DNA of 64,000 nucleotides from H2-BAC3 sp045863035 (lineage in GTDB: Bacteria; Bacteroidota; Ignavibacteria; Ignavibacteriales; Ignavibacteriaceae): assembly GCA_045863035.1 (NCBI GenBank), contig BTUV01000012.1, forward strand, positions 1 to 64,000, in the 5' to 3' direction. Both the position numbers and the translations under genes were made by a program. This document shows positions 6,927-15,787 of the stretch, in pieces (within the stretch, counting starts at the first letter, position 1; each line of letters begins with the position of its first letter). The notes beneath the pieces were generated by a model that saw only the letters and a program-made list of their open reading frames with translations, did not search any database and was not told the DNA's origin.

Positions 6927-8345
6927 ATGTCCGGCTTGCTTAAAGACTGGAGCATCTTGCTTGGCAGCAATGTCATCCAGCATGGATTCACTGCAATTAC
7001 CTATCTTTATTTAGCAAGAATTTTTAAGCCGGAAGAGTATGGTTTATTTTCTGTTATACTTACAGCCGTAACCATAGCTCAGTTGATTGCATCATTAGGT
7101 ATGAACCGCATTGTTACAAGAGAAATTGCTGCCCATCCTGCAAGTGCCGGCGAGATAATTAAAAATTTCCGTGCCTGTCTCAGCTCTGCGGCATCACTCA
7201 CCGCGGTATTTGTAATTATTTATCTCTTTTACTTTGAGTCAGTTACTGATGTAACTTTATTAACGGTCATCTGTTTATTGTTTCTGGTAAACACGGGCTG
7301 GAATTATTTTGAATCAATTGCTTTTGGTTATTCTCAATTCCGGCTTGTTGGCATCGCGGGTGCGGTTTTTGCTGTACTGATTTTTACTGCTGTGTTCTTT
7401 GTCATACACGATAGCAGTCAGCTCCCACTTGTCATCATTATCATGGGGGCAAGCGGGTTCATTAAATTGCTCACTATGAATTTTTTCCTTACCCGGCTGG
7501 CTGAAAGAGAACCTTCTGTAAAGAGGGAAGGATTTTCACTGATTTCATCAAGTCTGCCTCTTTATGGTACTGTGCTTCTGTCACTTCCCATTATTCAGAT
7601 GCCGGTGTTGTTCCTCAGTCAGTTTTCAGGTAAAGCAGAAGTTGGCTACTTTGCTGTCATTTCAAAGTTTACCGTGCCTATCACACTGCTGATTCATAAT
7701 CTTAACACAATCATTTTACCGAAGCTTTCGAATAAATATGCTTCCGACCGTGAGGGTTTTAAGCAGATGACAAGAAATCTTTTTCTGCTTATTGCATTAG
7801 GCGGAATGCTGCTCAGTTTTGTTTCAGGCACCTTCAGCCGGGAGATGGTATTGCTCTTCCTCGGTGAGTCTTATGATCCTGCCGCTTTACCGCTGGCGTT
7901 GCAATTCTGGATAACGTTAAATATGATGTTCCATAGCTTTATTGGTACGGTTATGGTCGCCGCCGGTAAAGAGAAATTAATGGTAAAACTCTCCGTATTT
8001 AACGCGGTTGTAGTTGGCTCCCTTATTTTAGCCGGGTCATTTTATGGCGCATTGGGTATGAGTCTTGCAATGTGGGGCGGGTATCTTGCCGGTATTGTGG
8101 TGCATTTGTATTTTCTTAACAGTAATGTTGAACAGTTTGTTTCATTTAAACTGGTTTTCCTTATACTTCTCCTTTTCACCGGCGGAACATTTGCCGTTTA
8201 TTCTGTGACTTATCAGGAGGTGTGGGTAAAAATATTACTTGGGGCAGCGCTTTCGGTAATTGCATTTCTCGTATTCCGCTATGCACTTCCTGAGCAGAAA
8301 CGAAGGGAAGTGCGGGATATTGTTCTGATGGTGCGTAATGGTTGA
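6927..8345 (+). CDS. Polysaccharide flippase (Wzx/MOP superfamily)
   Basis: A 472-aa protein with about twelve to fourteen transmembrane helices and the N-terminal pattern LLGSNVIQHGF...YLARIFKPEEYGLFS typical of polysaccharide biosynthesis (RfbX/Wzx) transporters. It would flip undecaprenyl-linked repeat units across the inner membrane for the neighbouring polymerase. It starts 3 nt after the polymerase and overlaps the next glycosyltransferase by 8 nt. The assignment to the MOP superfamily is firm; the exact sugar substrate is unknown. Confidence 0.9.
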   Translation: MSGLLKDWSILLGSNVIQHGFTAITYLYLARIFKPEEYGLFSVILTAVTIAQLIASLGMNRIVTREIAAHPASAGEIIKNFRACLSSAASLTAVFVIIYLFYFESVTDVTLLTVICLLFLVNTGWNYFESIAFGYSQFRLVGIAGAVFAVLIFTAVFFVIHDSSQLPLVIIIMGASGFIKLLTMNFFLTRLAEREPSVKREGFSLISSSLPLYGTVLLSLPIIQMPVLFLSQFSGKAEVGYFAVISKFTVPITLLIHNLNTIILPKLSNKYASDREGFKQMTRNLFLLIALGGMLLSFVSGTFSREMVLLFLGESYDPAALPLALQFWITLNMMFHSFIGTVMVAAGKEKLMVKLSVFNAVVVGSLILAGSFYGALGMSLAMWGGYLAGIVVHLYFLNSNVEQFVSFKLVFLILLLFTGGTFAVYSVTYQEVWVKILLGAALSVIAFLVFRYALPEQKRREVRDIVLMVRNG

Positions 8346-9279
8346 TGTTTCGGTAATCATTGTTAATTTCAACGCGTTTGAATTTATTACAAAGTGTATT
8401 ACATCGCTCAGGGAGCATACAAAGGGTGTAACGTACGAAATAATCGTGGTTGACAACTGCTCTAATGAGGGAGACATCCTTGATCATATCACTGAAGCTG
8501 ATGACCTTCACATCATAAAAAACAAAGTGAACCGGGGGTTTGGGGCAGCAAACAATATGGGTTCGGCGATTGCAAAAGGAAGATATATACTCTTCCTGAA
8601 TAATGACACACTCTTTCTTGAGGATACCTTATCTGTTCTGGTCAAATACTCGGATGAATCTAAGGAGGCAGTGCTTCTTGGCTGTAAAGTACTGAATGCT
8701 GATATGACACTGCAGGAGTCAAATTTTCTTTTTCCAAAGCTCCAACATATTTTTTTTGAGAGCATATATCTCGCGAAACTTTTTCCGCGCTCAGAGTTTT
8801 TTAATTTTTTTGCACCAAGTTATTATCAGGGGAGTGAGCCGCTGGAAACTGATGTAGTGAAAGGTTGTTTTATATTCCTTTCATCCGAAGCAAACAAAAG
8901 GTTAAAAGGTTTTGATGAAGATTTTTATTTCTATTCCGAGGAAACTGACCTTTGCCGAAGGTTTCAGAATAATATCGGAAAGGTGCTCTATTATCCTCCG
9001 ACCAGTATCATCCATTACGGAGAAGTAAGCACCGGCTCCTACTCCTGGTTTAAGTTCCGCAGTGTTGCTGAAAGCAGAATCGTACTTTTTAAGAAATGGT
9101 TTACTGGGGTGCGTTTTCCTCTGGTTCTGATTTCGCAGTACCTTGGATATATTATCCGGGGAGTTCTTAATCTGATTGCCGGAATTCTCACTATGAAAAA
9201 GCAATTAATTTTGCGGGGATGGTTTTTCATTAAGATGCTCTTTATCTATCCGAAAGGCAGATACAGGATTCAGGAATGA
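8338..9279 (+). CDS. Family 2 glycosyltransferase
   Basis: A 313-aa GT2 (GT-A fold) enzyme. The N-terminus VSVIIVNFNAFEF, the VVDNCSNE nucleotide-binding segment, the NRGFGAANNMG motif and LFLNNDT (metal-binding acidic motif) are all present, with the SEETDLCRR acceptor-side motif around residue 200. This set is typical of rhamnosyltransferase-like enzymes that build surface polysaccharides at the cytoplasmic face. A hydrophobic C-terminal segment may bind the membrane. It overlaps the flippase gene by 8 nt and the next gene by 4 nt (ATGA). Confidence 0.92.
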   Translation: MVDVSVIIVNFNAFEFITKCITSLREHTKGVTYEIIVVDNCSNEGDILDHITEADDLHIIKNKVNRGFGAANNMGSAIAKGRYILFLNNDTLFLEDTLSVLVKYSDESKEAVLLGCKVLNADMTLQESNFLFPKLQHIFFESIYLAKLFPRSEFFNFFAPSYYQGSEPLETDVVKGCFIFLSSEANKRLKGFDEDFYFYSEETDLCRRFQNNIGKVLYYPPTSIIHYGEVSTGSYSWFKFRSVAESRIVLFKKWFTGVRFPLVLISQYLGYIIRGVLNLIAGILTMKKQLILRGWFFIKMLFIYPKGRYRIQE

Positions 9280-10463
9280 AAATTTTGCAGATAGCGCCTC
9301 AGGTTCCTTATCCGCTTGATGCTGGGGGCAGGATTGGGATATTTAACATCACAAAGTATGTAGCCGCTCTCGGTCATAAAATTGATTTGGTGATGTATTC
9401 CCGGACGGAAGAAAATAATGAGGCCTCAGATGTGCTCTCTGAATTCTGCACACCCCACTTCGTAGCTGCTGATACAAAAGATTCACCTCTTGGGGCTCTG
9501 CTCAACTTGTTTTCCCAGGTACCATATAATATCTCTAAGTATATCCGTCCGGAGCTGCTTGCCAAAGTAAAAGAACTTCTGCTGAAGAATGATTATGATG
9601 TTGTTCACATTGATCATTTGCATCTTGCATGGCTTTCAGCAGAGATAAAAAAGATTAAAAATATAAGGGTTGTCCTGAGAGAGCATAATCTTGAGATGGA
9701 GATTATGCAGCGGTTTTATGAAAATCAGACGAATCCGCTGCTTAAAATATACGCATGGATGCAGTATCAAAAATTTAGGAGCTATGAGCCGCTACTCTGT
9801 AAATCGGTTGATACTGCTATGATGATAACTGATGTGGACAGAGAAAAACTTCTCTCATTCCGAAAGGACATTTCAACCACAATAATTCCTGCCGGCGTGA
9901 CTGAAGAATTTCTGAGTCAGCAGATTAGTGAAGTTGACCGGTTTGCGATATTTCATGTTGGTTCACTTGAGTGGATTCCAAACTACACAGGTCTGCAATG
10001 GTTTGTCGATAAGGTATTGCCGGAGCTTATTAAGCTCGAACCGCGTATTAAACTTCATATATACGGCAAAGCAGTTGAAAAGCTAAAAATTCCTGATGCA
10101 GTAAAAAACTCCGTGCTGGTTACCGGCTATGTCACTGATTTGCTTTCTGAGCTTTCAGATAAACATATTTGTATTGTTCCCCTTTCAGTGGGGGGTGGCA
10201 TACGTATAAAAGTGCTTGAAATGCTTGCTCTGGGGAAAGTTGTGGTTAGTACATCCATCGGGAAAGAGGGGATTGAAGCAAAAGATGATCACGAAATCTG
10301 TGTTGCTGACTCTGCAGAACAGTTTATTGTTAAAATACTTTGGGCAATCGGGAATCATGATAAAGCTGACGCAATCCGGGAGAGAGCCAGAAAGTTTATC
10401 TCTGAGAACTATACCTGGAGCAGTTTGGCCAAAAAATTTGAGGAGTGTTATGCTGTTAAATAA
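9276..10463 (+). CDS. Family 4 glycosyltransferase
   Basis: A 395-aa GT-B fold enzyme with an N-terminal acceptor domain beginning MKILQIAPQVPYPLDAGGRIG and a C-terminal nucleotide-sugar domain containing VPLSVGGGIRIKVLEMLALGKVVVST. The glycine-rich loop and the glutamate of the family 4 motif are present. It resembles the Stp1/TIGR03087-like branch of GT4 enzymes and has a paralogue in this cluster at 12358-13587. It is the last plus-strand gene before the minus-strand GT9/TylF pair, with only 12 nt between the convergent ends. Confidence 0.92.
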   Translation: MKILQIAPQVPYPLDAGGRIGIFNITKYVAALGHKIDLVMYSRTEENNEASDVLSEFCTPHFVAADTKDSPLGALLNLFSQVPYNISKYIRPELLAKVKELLLKNDYDVVHIDHLHLAWLSAEIKKIKNIRVVLREHNLEMEIMQRFYENQTNPLLKIYAWMQYQKFRSYEPLLCKSVDTAMMITDVDREKLLSFRKDISTTIIPAGVTEEFLSQQISEVDRFAIFHVGSLEWIPNYTGLQWFVDKVLPELIKLEPRIKLHIYGKAVEKLKIPDAVKNSVLVTGYVTDLLSELSDKHICIVPLSVGGGIRIKVLEMLALGKVVVSTSIGKEGIEAKDDHEICVADSAEQFIVKILWAIGNHDKADAIRERARKFISENYTWSSLAKKFEECYAVK

Positions 10464-10475
10464 ACTTTTTCCGGA

Positions 10476-11210
10476 CTAGTACGGACGCGGTTTTCTGATA
10501 GCAACTGAACCGCCATTATCAGGGAAGGGAACAAACGACACGCTCATTTCAATACAGAATTTTTCGACAGCTTCCTTCGCGCCGGGGTACTCGTGATTAT
10601 GATAATCATGGACGAATATATACCCGCCGGGAGTTAAGCGCGTATAAAAATATTTGAGCCCGGAATAAATTGGTGCATAAAGGTCTGTATCAATACTCAC
10701 AAATACAAAAGTATCTTCCACATCTTCTGCCGTATCAGGGAAAAATCCTTTCTTAATAATGCAATTCTCTTTAATCGGCATTCTGGATAGCACTGACTCC
10801 GCGCTGGTATCTGAGAAATCCTGGCTCCCTTTAGAATAACCGCCTGCTATTTCTGATGATACGTCTCTTTTGTCAAATCCCTCAAACGTGTCAAACAGAT
10901 AAAGTTTCCGGTCAGGGAATGCGGTATTTATCTCAGCGGAGAACTCTCCTTTATATACGCCAAGTTCGGCGGTGTTTCCTTTCATCCCTTTATCATAGAT
11001 TTCATTAGCCGCCAGGTCAAGCATCGCCATACGGACAAAGTCAAACCGCTCAACTGATACGCGCCGCGGATATGATGCGTAGGAAAGGGATTTAGCGATA
11101 TATATATTTCGCTTTGCCAGAAATTTAGCAAGAGCCCTGAATATCCGCTGATGAAGCATCAGGGGTGTTTGCTGATAATCTTTATAGATACAGGGACGGG
11201 GATAATTCAA
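10476..11210 (-). CDS. TylF/MycF-family O-methyltransferase
   Basis: A 244-aa methyltransferase of the macrocin O-methyltransferase (TylF) family. It has AELGVYKGEFSAEI (SAM-binding), LFDTFEGFD, and the metal/catalytic region SIDTDLYAPIYSGLKYF...GGYIFVHDYHNHEYPGA. Family members methylate sugar hydroxyls, so it probably caps or decorates the polysaccharide made by this cluster. The start is TTG, overlapping the GT9 stop in a 4-nt TTGA junction, so the two are translated as a coupled pair. Confidence 0.9.
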   Translation of the reverse strand: MNYPRPCIYKDYQQTPLMLHQRIFRALAKFLAKRNIYIAKSLSYASYPRRVSVERFDFVRMAMLDLAANEIYDKGMKGNTAELGVYKGEFSAEINTAFPDRKLYLFDTFEGFDKRDVSSEIAGGYSKGSQDFSDTSAESVLSRMPIKENCIIKKGFFPDTAEDVEDTFVFVSIDTDLYAPIYSGLKYFYTRLTPGGYIFVHDYHNHEYPGAKEAVEKFCIEMSVSFVPFPDNGGSVAIRKPRPY

Positions 11211-12283
11211 AGGAGCTTGCCTGTTTCTTCAATAACCCGTTCCGGATAAAGATACTGCATACAGTCATTCGGGCAGGTTGCCGCAAAATAACAGGGACAG
11301 TCATAATCAGGTTCAAGAATAACACCTTTATCGTAAAGATAAAATTCATTTTTGTTAAAGATGTTATTAAAGAGGATAAGTTTCTTACCAAGCCCGATAG
11401 CAATGTGCATCCCCATGGTCACTGCTGTAATAACCAGATCGCACCGGTCAACAAGGGCAATAAACTTTTTTAGGGGGAAATAGCCGAAGTATTTTGCTCC
11501 GCTTGCTTTTTGTAGCCGAAGATTCTTCTCATGCTCCTGCTCTCCGCCAAGAAGGATTACATCATAACCTTTTTCAAGGAGAGATTTTGCTGTTGTAACC
11601 CAGTATTCTTCAGGCCAGAGTCGGGAGGTCCATCTGCCGCCGCAACCGGTATTGAGTCCTGCAACTTTTTTGCCGGGTTCAGGGGTGTATTCAGCAAAAG
11701 GTTCTTCCACTTTCAGGATATATTCTTCATTACCGAATTCAAACCCGCAGATTTCAAAAATTTCCCGGACGTAGTGTTTAGTATTTTCTTTATTCAGGTC
11801 ATCAAAAAGTCCGGTCAGCCATTTTTGCTTCGCCGGTTCTGAGGGGAAATAGGTCGCATGACCGAATTGGTCTATGGTAAAGCCATGCTTTTTCTTTGCC
11901 TGCACCTGATTAGCCAGAGCAATGGCTATTGGGTCTTTGTCCAGGTTAAAAAGCAGGTCGTAGCGGATATTTTTAATCAGCTCGATATTTTCCACTGAAA
12001 CGGGTAAAATCCTGGTAACTGAGTCCTTATCGAGGATTTCAGGGGAATAGGTGAGCCAATGTACTGCATAATCAGGGAATTCCTTGGCAATTTTGTGCAA
12101 AATGGGTGTAGTTCTGATAACATCGCCGATTGCCCCAAGTTTGATAATAAGGATAATTCCCCTGGTTTGCACGTATTCCGGGCAATTTGGGCAGTGGAAA
12201 CCGAATTTTTTGTGCGGTACACAGGGCAAATCACCCCTGAATTTAAGACAATCTGTTTTTACGTATTCGTTCGATTTGGTCAT
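11207..12283 (-). CDS. Family 9 (heptosyltransferase-like) glycosyltransferase
   Basis: A 358-aa GT9 enzyme. After a short N-terminal segment with four cysteines (C12, C21, C31, C34) comes the family motif IIKLGAIGDVIRTTPIL (about residues 46-62). The C-terminal half has GLNTGCGGRWTSRLWPEEYW, VILLGGEQEHE and a VDRCDLVITAVTMGMHIAIGLGK loop. A second cysteine cluster follows near the C-terminus (CPCYFAATCPNDC). GT9 enzymes add heptose-type sugars to LPS cores or glycans. The cysteine groups may bind metal. It is divergent from the GT4 gene, sharing a 74-nt promoter region. Confidence 0.9.
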   Translation of the reverse strand: MTKSNEYVKTDCLKFRGDLPCVPHKKFGFHCPNCPEYVQTRGIILIIKLGAIGDVIRTTPILHKIAKEFPDYAVHWLTYSPEILDKDSVTRILPVSVENIELIKNIRYDLLFNLDKDPIAIALANQVQAKKKHGFTIDQFGHATYFPSEPAKQKWLTGLFDDLNKENTKHYVREIFEICGFEFGNEEYILKVEEPFAEYTPEPGKKVAGLNTGCGGRWTSRLWPEEYWVTTAKSLLEKGYDVILLGGEQEHEKNLRLQKASGAKYFGYFPLKKFIALVDRCDLVITAVTMGMHIAIGLGKKLILFNNIFNKNEFYLYDKGVILEPDYDCPCYFAATCPNDCMQYLYPERVIEETGKLL

Positions 12284-12357
12284 AAGATGCGGTTTGGGTC
12301 TGTCAATCTAAATCTTATTTATTATTTTACTCAATTTATTAAAAATAATTCTGAAAT

Positions 12358-13587
12358 TTGAAGATTCTTATTGTAACACCGCGGATTCCTTACCCCCCGT
12401 ACCGTGGTGACAAGCTGAAAATTTACAATCTAATCAAATATCTGTCGAAAAATCACTCTGTTTCGTTGCTAACTTTTTATGAAAATGAAGAGCAGTTAGA
12501 GGGAGATTTCAGAGAAGTTGAAAAGATTACCCGCTCCGCATTTGCAGTCCGCCGCACGCTGGCAGAATCTGTATTAAGTGTCGGGAAAGGTATATTTTCC
12601 CGTCTGCCTTTCCAGGTGCTGTTTTACCAGTCAGCCGCTTTTGGAGAAAAGCTGAGAGAGATCACCGCTGATTGCTCCTATGATGTCATATATTATCACC
12701 TTATTCGCACAACGCAGTATCTGAAATATGTTGAGGGTAAATCAACGGTAAAGGTACAGGACTTTACTGATGCGGTTTCGATGTATTTGAGCAGGTATCT
12801 CTCAGCAGAAAAAAATCCCGTAAAAAAATTATGTATCGGCGAGGAAGCCAGGCGGATAGAAGTTTACGAGAAAGAAGCCCAGCCATTTGATGCTATATAT
12901 GTGTGCAGCGAAAAGGACCGTGATTATCTGAGCGGAAGATATAATGGAAAAAAAATCAGTCTTCTGATGAACGGTGTTAATCTTGAAACATTTTCTCCGA
13001 TTTCCATTCCTTATGAACCCAACAGGATAATCTTTACCGGTAATATGCCATACTTTGCAAACTCAGATGCCGCGGTATATTTTGTTAAAGAGATTTTTCC
13101 TCTGGTACTGAAAGAAATTCCTGATGCTAAATTTTATATAGTCGGGCAGAAACCTCCTCAACAGGTTAAAGCGCTCGGTTCATCAAATGTTATTGTAACC
13201 GGCTTTGTTGAGGACATACGGGCAGAATACTGCAAGAGTGCGGTAAATATCGCACCGATTCGGTTTGGCGCAGGTACGCTTAATAAGGTTATTGAATCAC
13301 TTGCATTGGGTATCCCGGTTGTGTCAACTTCGATGGCTATATCAGGGCTTCCTTCAGAAATAAAGGAAAAAATTCCCGCCGGTGACTCTCCTGAGCAATT
13401 TGCCCGTCTGGTTGTCGATGTTCTGCGCAACAGAGAAAAATACGCAATAGAATCTCAACACCTTTCCGCTATTATAAGAGACAGACTTTCATGGGATGCA
13501 ATCCTGAGCGGATTTGAAAAGGAGCTTGAAGCTCTTGTCGCGTTAAAGCATGGTGCTCCTTCAGTAATGAAAGCTGAGGCGGATTGA
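12358..13587 (+). CDS. Family 4 glycosyltransferase, TIGR03087-like
   Basis: A 409-aa GT-B enzyme beginning MKILIVTPRIPYPPYRGDK, close to the sugar transferases associated with exosortase-type polysaccharide loci (TIGR03087). The C-terminal domain contains RIIFTGNMPYFANSDAA, YIVGQKPP and the APIRFGAGTLNKVIESLALGIPVVST signature. It is a paralogue of the GT4 enzyme at 9276-10463. The start is TTG. The gene opens the second plus-strand half of the cluster, running into the phosphoglycosyltransferase with a one-base overlap. Confidence 0.92.
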   Translation: MKILIVTPRIPYPPYRGDKLKIYNLIKYLSKNHSVSLLTFYENEEQLEGDFREVEKITRSAFAVRRTLAESVLSVGKGIFSRLPFQVLFYQSAAFGEKLREITADCSYDVIYYHLIRTTQYLKYVEGKSTVKVQDFTDAVSMYLSRYLSAEKNPVKKLCIGEEARRIEVYEKEAQPFDAIYVCSEKDRDYLSGRYNGKKISLLMNGVNLETFSPISIPYEPNRIIFTGNMPYFANSDAAVYFVKEIFPLVLKEIPDAKFYIVGQKPPQQVKALGSSNVIVTGFVEDIRAEYCKSAVNIAPIRFGAGTLNKVIESLALGIPVVSTSMAISGLPSEIKEKIPAGDSPEQFARLVVDVLRNREKYAIESQHLSAIIRDRLSWDAILSGFEKELEALVALKHGAPSVMKAEAD

Positions 13588-14993
13588 TGCAGGGAAGGAA
13601 AGTGCTCCGTTTTACTGTTTTTGTAACTGATTTTATATTCCTGGCACTTGGTTACCTATTCTTCTTTTACTTCCGGGTAACTACCGGCTGGTTTGATCTG
13701 ATTTTACAACCGGATTTTTTACTGCCAATGCTGATAGTAAACTTCTATTGGTTGTTTATCTTTAACTTTGTCGGGATGTATAAACATGTGTTTGCGCCTT
13801 CACGGTTTGATGAGCTTTCAGAGCTTTTTAAAGTTACCTTTGTCGGCATATTTATTCTCTTCTTTCTCATCTTTTTTGATGATTATTCTCACGGTGTAGA
13901 ATCAACTTCAAGAGTAATCATTTTTTATTACTGGGGATTTCTCCTTGCGTTTGTGGGAGCAGGCCGTTTAGTGGTGCGAAGTATGCAAAGAAACCTTCTC
14001 ATAAAAGGAGTAGGCACCAAAAAAGGCATTGTTGTCGGTTGTACACAAAAAGCTGTTGATGTATATAAGGATATAAATGCGCACCCGGCCTTAGGTGTGA
14101 GGATTGCGGGATTTATTGATGTAGAAAATCAGGACAAGGGTAATTTACTCGAAGGAGTTCCGGTACTTGGCAGCGTGCAGGATATTGAACAGGTTATAAT
14201 TGATCATCATATTGAAGAAGTAATCATTGCTCTTGAGCAGCATCATGATTCGGTGATTGTAGATATCATCGGAAGATGTGAAACCTACGACGTGGGGATG
14301 AAGATGGTGCCGGAAATGTATGAAATCCTCAGCGGACAGGCACGCACTTCACAGCTTTATGGCATACCGCTCATTGATATCAACCCGGAGCCGATGAAAG
14401 ACTGGGAGAAGAACACAAAACGACTGATGGATATGGTTTTTTCAACTATCATGCTGCTGCTCTCTTTGCCTGTTATAGTGTTAACTGCTATCGCAATAAA
14501 ATTGGATAGCAAGGGGTCAGTGTTTTTTACTCAGGATAGAGTTGGTCTGCGCGGGAAAATTTTCAGAATTGTTAAGTTCAGGTCAATGTATATTGACGCT
14601 GAGGCCAAAACCGGTCCGGTCTGGTCAACCAAAGATGACCCCCGAGTTACCCGCGTGGGGCGTTTTATCCGAAAGGTGCGTATTGATGAAATTCCGCAGG
14701 TATTTAACGTACTGAAAGGGGAAATGAGCATGATAGGTCCCCGGCCGGAGCGCCCTTATTTTGTTGATCTCCTTTCGCAGGAGATTCCATACTATAAGCG
14801 CCGCCTCAGAGTCCGCCCCGGCATAACCGGATGGGCTCAGGTGCGTCATAAGTATGATGAAACTCTGGATGATGTAAAAGGAAAAATCAGATACGATTTA
14901 TTTTATATTGAAAATATGTCCCTTAGGATGGACTTTAAAATTTTATTACGAACTGTTTTTGTAGTATCACTCGGCAGGGGTCATTTTGAATAA
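13587..14993 (+). CDS. Initiating polyprenyl phosphoglycosyltransferase (WbaP/WcaJ type)
   Basis: This enzyme transfers a sugar-1-phosphate to undecaprenyl phosphate to start repeat-unit assembly. The protein (468 aa from the ATG) has four to five N-terminal transmembrane helices, a cytosolic CoA-binding-like domain (about 145-260), a re-entrant membrane helix (about 282-305) and a complete catalytic domain: KFRSM (about 330-334), the RIDEIPQ Asp-Glu pair (about 367-368), MSMIGPRPE and RVRPGITGWAQV. A TTG one codon upstream is possible. The ATG is preferred because it makes a TGATG junction with the upstream gene. Confidence 0.94.
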   Translation: MQGRKVLRFTVFVTDFIFLALGYLFFFYFRVTTGWFDLILQPDFLLPMLIVNFYWLFIFNFVGMYKHVFAPSRFDELSELFKVTFVGIFILFFLIFFDDYSHGVESTSRVIIFYYWGFLLAFVGAGRLVVRSMQRNLLIKGVGTKKGIVVGCTQKAVDVYKDINAHPALGVRIAGFIDVENQDKGNLLEGVPVLGSVQDIEQVIIDHHIEEVIIALEQHHDSVIVDIIGRCETYDVGMKMVPEMYEILSGQARTSQLYGIPLIDINPEPMKDWEKNTKRLMDMVFSTIMLLLSLPVIVLTAIAIKLDSKGSVFFTQDRVGLRGKIFRIVKFRSMYIDAEAKTGPVWSTKDDPRVTRVGRFIRKVRIDEIPQVFNVLKGEMSMIGPRPERPYFVDLLSQEIPYYKRRLRVRPGITGWAQVRHKYDETLDDVKGKIRYDLFYIENMSLRMDFKILLRTVFVVSLGRGHFE

Positions 14994-15012
14994 TAAGCAG
15001 GAGCAAACTAAT

Positions 15013-15735
15013 ATGCCAGGAAAAGCACTTATCATAATTCCGACATATAATGAGATGGAAAATATTACCCGCCTCATTCCTGCGGTATATCAATATACTG
15101 ACAGCAGTGTTCATCTTCTGATTGTTGATGATAACTCACCTGACGGAACAGGTGCATATATCAGGGAACTTTCAGAAAAGGATGAGAGAATTCATCTGCT
15201 GAGCCGTCCAAAAAAGATGGGTCTTGGCACAGCATACACTGACGGGTTCAGATATGCTATTGAACATCGCTACGATTATATATTTGAAATGGACGCGGAT
15301 TTTTCACATGACCCGAAAGAACTGCCTGTCTTTCTAAAAGAAATTGAAAACGCAGATCTGGTTTTAGGAAGCCGTTATCTGACCGGTGTGAATGTAATTA
15401 ACTGGCCGATGCAGCGATTACTGCTGAGCTGGTTTGCAAATCAATATACAAAATGTATTACCGGAATGCCTGTGCATGATTCAACCGGCGGCTATAAATG
15501 TTTCCGGCGCGAAGTGCTGGAAAAAATTGACCTTGCCAAAATAAAATCGAATGGATATGCATTCCAGATTGAGATGAACTTTAAGACATGGAAGAAGGGG
15601 TTCCGTATAAAGGAAATTCCTATCATCTTTGTTGACCGGTATATGGGTAAGAGCAAAATGTCAAAGAAGATTGTCCGTGAAGCAGTAACCCTTGTCTGGA
15701 AACTCCGGATATTGGGGATGTTCGGAAAAATCTGA
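15013..15735 (+). CDS. Dolichol/polyprenol-phosphate mannosyltransferase-like GT2
   Basis: A 240-aa GT2 enzyme of the DPM1/polyprenol monophosphomannose synthase group. It has ALIIIPTYNEMENI, LLIVDDNSPDGTG, MDADFSHDPKELP and DSTGGYKCFRREVL, all standard for that group. It would make a lipid-linked monosaccharide donor for periplasmic glycosylation. It has no C-terminal membrane domain, so acts as a soluble or peripheral enzyme. The ATG at 15013 is favoured over the TTG at 14986 because an AGGAG ribosome site lies 9 nt upstream of it. Confidence 0.92.
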   Translation: MPGKALIIIPTYNEMENITRLIPAVYQYTDSSVHLLIVDDNSPDGTGAYIRELSEKDERIHLLSRPKKMGLGTAYTDGFRYAIEHRYDYIFEMDADFSHDPKELPVFLKEIENADLVLGSRYLTGVNVINWPMQRLLLSWFANQYTKCITGMPVHDSTGGYKCFRREVLEKIDLAKIKSNGYAFQIEMNFKTWKKGFRIKEIPIIFVDRYMGKSKMSKKIVREAVTLVWKLRILGMFGKI

Positions 15736-15787
15736 AGAAGTAATTGCTGTCAGATACATAACAATTCTTTATATATAAGAAGCCGAA

